Origin: JBFIHZ01 sp041601535
GTDB lineage: Bacteria; Pseudomonadota; Gammaproteobacteria; Xanthomonadales; SZUA-36
NCBI GenBank assembly: GCA_041601535.1
Contig: JBFIHZ010000091.1
Coordinates: 1 to 12,406 of the forward strand
Direction: 5' to 3'
DNA: 12,406 nucleotides
A program made the translations under genes and the position numbers. This document shows positions 6,987-12,406 of this stretch, piece after piece; the stretch's first letter is position 1, and every line of letters begins with the position of its first letter. The notes below the pieces were generated by a model. It was not told the DNA's origin. It worked only from the letters and a program-made list of their open reading frames with translations, and made no database searches.

Positions 6987-8672
6987 TTACAGCTCTCCGT
7001 AAACAAGGCGGCCGCCGACCAGGGTGGCGGTGGGCCGGATGTCGCGAATCTCATCCAGCGGAACGGTCATGTAATCGCGGTCCAGCACAATCAGGTCGGC
7101 CGCGAAGCCGGGGCGGATGGCGCCCAGGTTGTCTTCCTGGAACATCATGAAGGCATTGGCCGTGGTGTGGCGGATCAGTGCTTCTTCACGGGTCAGTGTT
7201 TCCGCCGTGACCACCGTGCCATCCAGCATTTTGCCGGTGGTTGCCCACCACAGGCTGACGAACGGGTTGATCTGGGCCGCCTTGGTGCCATCGGTACCGA
7301 TACCCCAGCTGACGCCACTGTTCTCCGCTACCCGCATGTCCGGCATGTGCAGGGTGGCATCACCGTGCATTTCAATGGCCGAACCAAAGCCGCCGATCAC
7401 CCGCTGGCTGCGCAACTGCACGTTGACCCCCAGCTTGCGGGCCTTTTCCCACAGCGGCGCGGTGATGAAATCCGCGTGGGTCAGCGACCAGCGCAGGGCA
7501 CGCACCGGATGGGTTTTGTTCACTTCGGCAATGGTGTCGAGCACCAGTTCGATGGTGTGCGCCTGGGTGGCGTGGGTCTGCAGTGACCAGCCGCCCGCGG
7601 CGGCCGCCATCATGATGCCGCGCGCCGCTTCCAGGTCCGCCGGCGTGGGGTCGACGTGGTTTACCAGGCTGTCAAAATGAAACGGTGAATAGTAGTTTTC
7701 ACCGACCGCGATCAGGTTGTACCAGTCGTCGCCCTGGAACGGCGTGGTGGCCTTGATTTTTTCCACCACGTTGTGCGCGTCAGAAATTTCCCGGCCCATC
7801 AGGTTGCCCTGGATGGTGTAGTAGATGCGCAAATCCAGTTCACCGGCATCGGCCAGCTTCTGCAGGCGGCCATAGCTGGCATCCTGGATGCCCAGCCCGC
7901 CCGGGTCGTATACCGTGGTCAGCCCCAGGCTGTTATAAAACTGCATGGCCGCCTTGATACCTTCAAGCTGCTCTTCCTCGGAAACAGAGGGGAAGCGGTT
8001 GATGGCGCGGCTGACCATCGGCATGCCACCGGTCAGCATGCCGGTGGCCACACCCTGGTCATCCCGCTGCACGTCCGCCGCCAGGCCTTCGAACGACTGT
8101 CCGGCCTCGGCCTGCACGGGGTAGCCCATGGTGTTCAACCAGGCGGTATTGACCATGACGTGGTCATATTTTGCCTGCACAAACACCGGGTTGGCGGGCG
8201 CCACCTCATCCAGTTCCTGCCGGGTGAAAGGACGCTGGTCACCGCTGAACTGGTCTTCATGCCAGCCGCCCATCACGTACAACCACTGGCCAGGCTTCAG
8301 GCTGGCGGCCCTGGCTTTAAGCATGTCCAGCGCCTGGCTGCGCTGTGACACACCATCAAGCCGGACTTCCGTGGCCCAATGTTCGGTGGCGCGGATAAAG
8401 TGATTGTGGTTATCGATCAAGCCAGGCAGAACGGTGCGGCCTTCAAGGTCGGCCTGCTGCGTGGCTTCACCGGCCAGGGCGCGAATGGTTTCGGTGTCGC
8501 CCACGGCCACGATACGCCCATCCCGGATGGCCACGGCCTGGGCCGTGCGGAACTGATCGTCCACCGTGATGATCTTGCCGTTGTACAGCACCCGATCCGG
8601 TGCCGGTGCAGCCCAGACATCAGCCGCCGGCACACTCAGCAGCATAATCACCGCCAGCATAAAACGTTTCAT
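6987..8672 (-). CDS. Exported amidohydrolase, YtcJ/Amidohydro_3-like (copy 1)
   Basis: This 561-residue metal-dependent hydrolase belongs to the amidohydrolase superfamily. It starts with a Sec-type signal peptide (MKRF, a hydrophobic stretch, likely cleavage after VWA at residue 21), so it probably acts in the periplasm. A beta-sandwich segment (DRVLYNGKIITVD, DGRIVAVGD) leads into GLIDNHNHF with the metal-binding HNH (89-91). QTHATQAH and LTHADF supply further His residues, and GTD (459-461) takes the place of the usual GSD. The C-terminus NLGAIRPGFAADLIVLDRD is family-typical. The ATG at 8670-8672 is preferred because GGAG lies 5 bases upstream and the signal peptide then starts cleanly; the frame stays open to 8798 but without such signals. 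Substrate is unknown: family members hydrolyse diverse amides and cyclic compounds. It lies 44 bases after the D-aminoacylase-like gene and 5 bases before E1-alpha. Confidence 0.88.
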   Translation of the reverse strand: MKRFMLAVIMLLSVPAADVWAAPAPDRVLYNGKIITVDDQFRTAQAVAIRDGRIVAVGDTETIRALAGEATQQADLEGRTVLPGLIDNHNHFIRATEHWATEVRLDGVSQRSQALDMLKARAASLKPGQWLYVMGGWHEDQFSGDQRPFTRQELDEVAPANPVFVQAKYDHVMVNTAWLNTMGYPVQAEAGQSFEGLAADVQRDDQGVATGMLTGGMPMVSRAINRFPSVSEEEQLEGIKAAMQFYNSLGLTTVYDPGGLGIQDASYGRLQKLADAGELDLRIYYTIQGNLMGREISDAHNVVEKIKATTPFQGDDWYNLIAVGENYYSPFHFDSLVNHVDPTPADLEAARGIMMAAAAGGWSLQTHATQAHTIELVLDTIAEVNKTHPVRALRWSLTHADFITAPLWEKARKLGVNVQLRSQRVIGGFGSAIEMHGDATLHMPDMRVAENSGVSWGIGTDGTKAAQINPFVSLWWATTGKMLDGTVVTAETLTREEALIRHTTANAFMMFQEDNLGAIRPGFAADLIVLDRDYMTVPLDEIRDIRPTATLVGGRLVYGEL

Positions 8673-8716
8673 AAATACTCCTGATTCATCTGAATTCATG
8701 TTGTTAGCCGCCCTGT

Positions 8717-10510
8717 TCAATTGGGACGACGCAGTATCCGGCCCGGCAGGGCAAACGTCACCTTGCCTTCGGCCACCACCGGTGTTCCATTCACCCACAC
8801 GTAATCCAGGCCGTCGGAATAGGCATGGATGTTGTAGAAATTGGCCCGCGGGCGGATGGTCTCGAGGTTGATCACCGACAGATCAGCGGCCATTCCCTGT
8901 TTGATATAGCCCCGGTCTTTCAGGCCGACGATTTCGGCCGCCAGGCCGCTGAATGCGCGGATCGCGTGCTCGATGCTGACCGATTCACGCTCGATCACAT
9001 ACTCACGAATCCATTCCGGGTAGGCCCCGTAAAAACGCGGATGCAGGTAACCGGGGTCAAACGGCTGCGTGGTGTAACCGTCGGTATCACCGGCCACCCA
9101 GTCGGCTTTGACAAACCGCTCGATGGTTTCCACCTTGCGGAAGTTGCCAAATGCCAGCATGCCACCGGCCATATGGGAGAAGCCCTCCACGCCCATGGTG
9201 ATGACCATATCGACCGGCGACAGCCCGCGCATGTCGGCCAGCTCCTGCAACGAGCGGCCGATGTAGCTGATGTCCGGGTAATCGGTGATATAGATTTCAT
9301 TGGCGCCGCCCCAGAAGTCGATCAGGTAGGCGATATCCGTTTGTACATCGGCCTTCTTGCTGTCATCGGCCAGCGTTTTCAGCAGCTGGGTTTTGAAATC
9401 AAACACGCGGTGCGGCTGGGTGGGCCGCACAAAAAACGTCGGCGGCGCTGTATAGGTGGTCAGCGCCCACATCGGAATCAGCGGTGAGAAGATGCCGATG
9501 GGGTTGGCCACGTAGATATGCATGTCCGCGAATATCTGCACCCCGCGTGCCCTGGCGGCTTCCACCGCCTCGACGGTGCGCCGGCCGTCTTCATGCGGAT
9601 CGGGGCCGCGCATGGACATATGCGAATTCGATACGCGGATGCCATTGGCCTCGGCGATTTCGATCAGTTCCACCGAAGCCTCATACATCGATGGGGCCAG
9701 CGGGTAGTCGCTGGCCTTGTCGCCGCCATTGCGGCTGGGCAGCCACCAGGATGGCTTCAGTGACTGGCTGCGCGGATGGGCGATAAACACCGCATCGTAG
9801 GGCTTCAGCGCGGCGGTCATACCGATCAGCTCTTCGGTGGTGCTCCACATGCCATCGCGCATTTCCAGAACCGTGGCCAGACCCCAGGCGCCCGCCTCGA
9901 TATCTGCTGCGATCAGTTCACGCATATGCGCGATTTCATCGTCCGTGGCCGGCCGGCCGGAATCCTCGCCCATGGCGGTAAACCGCACCCGGCTGTGCGA
10001 CACCATGTAGGCCAGGTTCAGGCCGATACCATCATGACTTTCCACCACGGCCATTTGTTCGGCCATCGGCAATAGCGGCGCGAGGCCATCGGAATTGGCA
10101 ATGGATGTGGTAATGCCCTGGCTGACATGCGCCGGCGCGGCGCGCCGTTTAGGGTCGGGCGAGCGCATACCGCGCCAGCCGCCCTGCTGGTCATCGGCAT
10201 GGCCGTGCAAGTCAATAAAACCCGGCACCACGTGCCGGCCGGTGGCGTCCACCTTCAGTTCGGCCTGATCGCCAGACAAGTCGCCAATGGCGGCGATCTT
10301 GCCATCGCGCAAACCCACGTCCGCCACGTAGCCGGGCTGGCCACTGCCGTCCACTACCGTGCCGCCCAGAATCAGGGTATCGAACTGGGCCGCAAGCACA
10401 GACACTGGTAGTAACAACAGAATAGTCAAACACAACCGTGTTGCCTGGATCATTCCGCTGTTGGATTCATAACTGACAGGCACGCAGCCCAACGAAAGCA
10501 AATTACGCAT
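8717..10510 (-). CDS. Exported N-acyl-D-amino acid deacylase (D-aminoacylase)-like amidohydrolase
   Basis: This 597-residue protein matches the D-aminoacylase/N-acyl-D-amino acid deacylase branch: GGTVVDGSG, GFIDLHGHAD with HGH at 102-104, QGITTSIANSDG, IAHPRS, SHMSMRG, VAGDTDGYT, and the C-terminal HPRFYGAYPEW, KDRGYIKQGMAADL and VWVNGTPVV blocks. Family enzymes cleave N-acyl-D-amino acids or related amides using zinc. The Cys ligand found in Alcaligenes D-aminoacylase (GNCG) is Asp141 here (NSDG), so metal binding and specificity may differ. A hydrophobic stretch (about 26-41, TRLCLTILLLLPVSVLAA) implies export. The ATG at 10510 has GGGAG 9 bases upstream. The alternative ATG at 10453 gives a more usual signal peptide (MIQATR plus the hydrophobic core) but a poor ribosome site. 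The gene starts 30 bases after the Rid-family gene. Confidence 0.85.
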   Translation of the reverse strand: MRNLLSLGCVPVSYESNSGMIQATRLCLTILLLLPVSVLAAQFDTLILGGTVVDGSGQPGYVADVGLRDGKIAAIGDLSGDQAELKVDATGRHVVPGFIDLHGHADDQQGGWRGMRSPDPKRRAAPAHVSQGITTSIANSDGLAPLLPMAEQMAVVESHDGIGLNLAYMVSHSRVRFTAMGEDSGRPATDDEIAHMRELIAADIEAGAWGLATVLEMRDGMWSTTEELIGMTAALKPYDAVFIAHPRSQSLKPSWWLPSRNGGDKASDYPLAPSMYEASVELIEIAEANGIRVSNSHMSMRGPDPHEDGRRTVEAVEAARARGVQIFADMHIYVANPIGIFSPLIPMWALTTYTAPPTFFVRPTQPHRVFDFKTQLLKTLADDSKKADVQTDIAYLIDFWGGANEIYITDYPDISYIGRSLQELADMRGLSPVDMVITMGVEGFSHMAGGMLAFGNFRKVETIERFVKADWVAGDTDGYTTQPFDPGYLHPRFYGAYPEWIREYVIERESVSIEHAIRAFSGLAAEIVGLKDRGYIKQGMAADLSVINLETIRPRANFYNIHAYSDGLDYVWVNGTPVVAEGKVTFALPGRILRRPN

Positions 10511-10540
10511 GAAGCCTTACTCCCTTGCCAAACCTGGCGG

Positions 10541-11074
10541 CTATTGTTCTGTGTCTTCAACCATGGCGAATACATCAATTTCAATCAACTGGCAGGGTTC
10601 GGACAAACCCACCACCTGGATCATGGTGCTGGGTGGTGGCCGCTGGCCTTTCCAGTAATCCGGAAACTCGCTGGATCGTTCCTTGGTCATGGCGCGCCAG
10701 GCCCGCCAGTCGGTGATGTAACGGCGAATGAATACCACGTCGTTCCAGGTAGCTCCGGCTGCTGCCAACCCCCGTTCAACATTTTCCATGGTGCCAAGGT
10801 ACTGGCCGAACCAGTCGTCATGCTGGCAGCGGTTGCTGCGGTGCTCGTAGTCTATCGGGCGGTCCACCTGGCCGGCGACAAAAACAAACTTGGCCTTGCC
10901 CGTTACCGTGGTCACCTGGGCGTAGGCCGGGTGATTGTTCAGCGTGGGCGGGTCAATGCGGGTTAATTCAAAGTTCTTTTTAGCTGCCACAGCGCCGGTA
11001 AAAAATGCCAGGAACAGACAGCCGATACCCACCAGACTGATCAGCAGCACCCATTTTCTTTCCGTTTGCGTCAT
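10541..11074 (-). CDS. Rid (YjgF/YER057c/UK114) family protein with N-terminal signal/anchor
   Basis: The 177-residue product has a Rid-type core (about 35-172): FVFVAGQVDRP, LGTMENVERGLAAAGATWNDVVFIRRYITD and MIQVVGL followed by IEIDVFAMVE. RidA hydrolyses reactive enamines/imines from amino-acid metabolism, and its activity needs Arg105 in the PxR motif. The matching residue here is Ser149 (PPPST), so classical deaminase activity is unlikely; other Rid subgroups without the Arg exist and are poorly understood. About 45 extra N-terminal residues include a basic start (TERK), a strongly hydrophobic stretch (about 8-30) and GAVAA, suggesting an exported or inner-membrane-anchored Rid protein, unlike cytoplasmic RidA. 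The ATG at 11072-11074 follows GGAG at 9 bases; a GTG one codon upstream is equally possible. The gene lies between two amidohydrolase genes in the same orientation. Confidence 0.85.
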   Translation of the reverse strand: MTQTERKWVLLISLVGIGCLFLAFFTGAVAAKKNFELTRIDPPTLNNHPAYAQVTTVTGKAKFVFVAGQVDRPIDYEHRSNRCQHDDWFGQYLGTMENVERGLAAAGATWNDVVFIRRYITDWRAWRAMTKERSSEFPDYWKGQRPPPSTMIQVVGLSEPCQLIEIDVFAMVEDTEQ

Positions 11075-11095
11075 CACGATGTTCTCCGCAAGCCT

Positions 11096-11124
11096 GGCGT
11101 GTACAAAGCGGTTTAATACACGCC
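11096..11124. repeat. Inverted repeat in the gap between copy-2 amidohydrolase and Rid gene
   Basis: GGCGTGTA (11096-11103) and TACACGCC (11117-11124) pair perfectly over 8 bases around a 13-base loop. It fills most of the 61-base gap, the largest gap within the minus-strand gene block. It could be an mRNA processing or attenuation hairpin, or an operator marking a second promoter for the downstream genes. No T-run follows on the minus strand. Confidence 0.5.
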
Positions 11125-11135
11125 GTTAAATGCAA

Positions 11136-12406
11136 TCAGTGCCCGGCCGAATAAACGGTTTTACCGCCTACCACCGTCTCGACCGCCTGCACCTGGTACA
11201 ACTGGTCTTCCGGCACGGTCAGATAATCGCGGTCCAGCACCACGAAGTCGGCCTGGAAGCCATTGCGGATCTGGCCCAGGTTGTTTTCCTGGAATACCGA
11301 CAGGGCGCCATTGCGGGTATGCGCGATCAGGGCTTCCTCGCGGCTTACCGTGCGGTTGTTGACCACACCACCGTCGTAGAAGCGCTTGCCGGTTACAGCC
11401 CAGGCCAGGCTCATCAGCGGATTCAGCACATTGATGCGCGGCGCTTCCGAACCAAAGGTCCAGGGAATGCCGCTGTCCTGGATGCCTCGCAGGTCTGGCA
11501 TGGCCAGGCCCGCTTCACCAAAGGTGTCCAGCAAGGCTTGCCGGGCCGCACCGCCCAGCAGGCCATTGGAGCGCAGCGACGGGGTCATGCCATAAGGCCG
11601 CATGCGTTCCAGCACGGGCTGGTCGACCATATCGGCATGGATGAAAATCCATCGCAGGGGCTTTAAGGAATACTGTGGTGACAGTTCATCCATCAAATCC
11701 AGCGCCAGGTTCATGCTGGACGGCTGCACCATGTGCAGTTGCAGGCCCCAGCCGCCACTGGCCGCGGCCGTAAGCATGGTTTTCAGGCCGGCAAGGTTTT
11801 CGTCGGTGGCTTCCATCACACGGTCAAAACCATCCTGATGCGGGGTATAGATTACCTCGCCCAGACCGATCAGGGCTTGCCGGTCATTGCTGTAGTCGGG
11901 GCGCTGCAGGGCCACCTTTTCGGCCTCCTCAAGTGCCTGCTGCGGCGTCCTTGGCGTCATGAACTGCGCATGGAAAATGCGCATGTCCAACTCGCCCGCC
12001 TGGGCCAGTTGCGCCGCGATGGCATAAGACTCACGGCGCACGCCAAATCCACCGCCGTCATAGATGGTGGTCAGGCCATTGGCCACGGCAGCAGCAACAA
12101 CCGCCTTGAGGCTGGCACGGCTCTGCCCGTCATCCAGCTTGGGAAACAACGGAAAAGCCTGGCTGTAGGCGAAACCTCCGCCATTGATGCGGCCGGTGGC
12201 GCGGCCATGTGCATCGCGTTCAACCATGGCCTCGGTAATACCGGTAGCCTGGTCATTGATCAGCCTTCCGCTATCAACTGCTTCGGTTGGCGCAACATCG
12301 TGGTTTACCGTTGCAACCCCGGCGCGCTCGAGGACAGCGCTGTTGACATAGCGGTGGCTGTAGTTGACGTCCAGAACTACCGGGTGATCGGGCGCAATGG
12401 CATCCA
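11136..12406 (-). CDS. Amidohydrolase, YtcJ/Amidohydro_3-like (copy 2), 5' end outside window
   Basis: The minus-strand frame stays open from its stop at 11136-11138 to the right edge, giving about 422 residues. The part before the internal Met at 12227 is clearly coding: it reads APDHPVVLDVNYSHRYVNSA and aligns with APANPVFVQAKYDHVMVNTA of the gene at 6987-8672. About 130-140 N-terminal residues are missing, including the HxH metal motif and any signal peptide. Shared blocks with copy 1 include the HADM/HADF region, NPLMSLAWAVTGK, REEALIAHT, and FQENNLGQIRNGFQADFVVLDRDYLTVP. The usual metal-site GSD reads GSE here (codons at 11445-11453), which may alter or weaken catalysis. Substrate is unknown. 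It is the most upstream visible gene of the seven-gene minus-strand block. Confidence 0.88.
   Translation of the reverse strand, partial: DAIAPDHPVVLDVNYSHRYVNSAVLERAGVATVNHDVAPTEAVDSGRLINDQATGITEAMVERDAHGRATGRINGGGFAYSQAFPLFPKLDDGQSRASLKAVVAAAVANGLTTIYDGGGFGVRRESYAIAAQLAQAGELDMRIFHAQFMTPRTPQQALEEAEKVALQRPDYSNDRQALIGLGEVIYTPHQDGFDRVMEATDENLAGLKTMLTAAASGGWGLQLHMVQPSSMNLALDLMDELSPQYSLKPLRWIFIHADMVDQPVLERMRPYGMTPSLRSNGLLGGAARQALLDTFGEAGLAMPDLRGIQDSGIPWTFGSEAPRINVLNPLMSLAWAVTGKRFYDGGVVNNRTVSREEALIAHTRNGALSVFQENNLGQIRNGFQADFVVLDRDYLTVPEDQLYQVQAVETVVGGKTVYSAGH

Noticed and set aside
6193..7002. Plus-strand open frame of 269 codons
   Set aside because: Antisense to E1-alpha, whose ThDP motifs prove the minus-strand frame.
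8673..8798. Upstream extension of the copy-1 amidohydrolase (start at 8798)
   Set aside because: The extension overlaps the end of the D-aminoacylase-like gene and would bury the signal peptide. The ATG at 8672 has a good ribosome site and begins the signal peptide.

Overview
The window is about 60% G+C, tightly packed and proteobacterial in character. Malate synthase G and the 2-oxo acid dehydrogenase subunits look most like gammaproteobacterial versions, but the lineage is my impression from protein style and was not tested. No rRNA, tRNA, CRISPR array, transposase or phage gene was seen.

Layout. Positions 1-380 hold no convincing gene. They carry a 63-base direct repeat (1-63 and 228-290, 61 of 63 bases identical) that looks like part of a dispersed or tandem non-coding element, and a small GC hairpin just past the end of glcB. 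Positions 381-2567 (minus) encode malate synthase G. A 363-base divergent intergenic region (2568-2930) separates it from a plus-strand carboxymuconolactone decarboxylase/AhpD-like gene (2931-3575). That region contains a promoter-like stretch directly followed by an 18-base palindrome resembling a LacI/PurR-type operator. A strong GC hairpin (3702-3730) lies between the convergent ends of this gene and the next block.

From 3761 to the right edge, seven genes run in one direction on the minus strand with small gaps or overlaps. In transcription order they are: an amidohydrolase of the YtcJ/Amidohydro_3 type (5' end outside the window), a membrane-anchored or exported Rid (YjgF/YER057c) family protein, an exported D-aminoacylase-like amidohydrolase, a second YtcJ-like amidohydrolase with a signal peptide, then E1-alpha, E1-beta and E2 of a thiamine-diphosphate-dependent 2-oxo acid dehydrogenase complex. 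No E3 (dihydrolipoamide dehydrogenase) is present.

Working model (inference). The exported amidohydrolases would cleave amide or cyclic amide bonds of an external nitrogenous compound. The cytoplasmic E1/E2 complex would oxidatively decarboxylate a resulting 2-oxo acid to an acyl-CoA, borrowing E3 from elsewhere in the genome. Malate synthase G would assimilate glyoxylate if the route or a neighbouring one yields it. The Rid protein lacks the arginine needed for imine deamination, and one amidohydrolase has Glu where its family normally has a metal-binding Asp. Parts of the set have therefore diverged from textbook function, and the substrate cannot be named from sequence alone.
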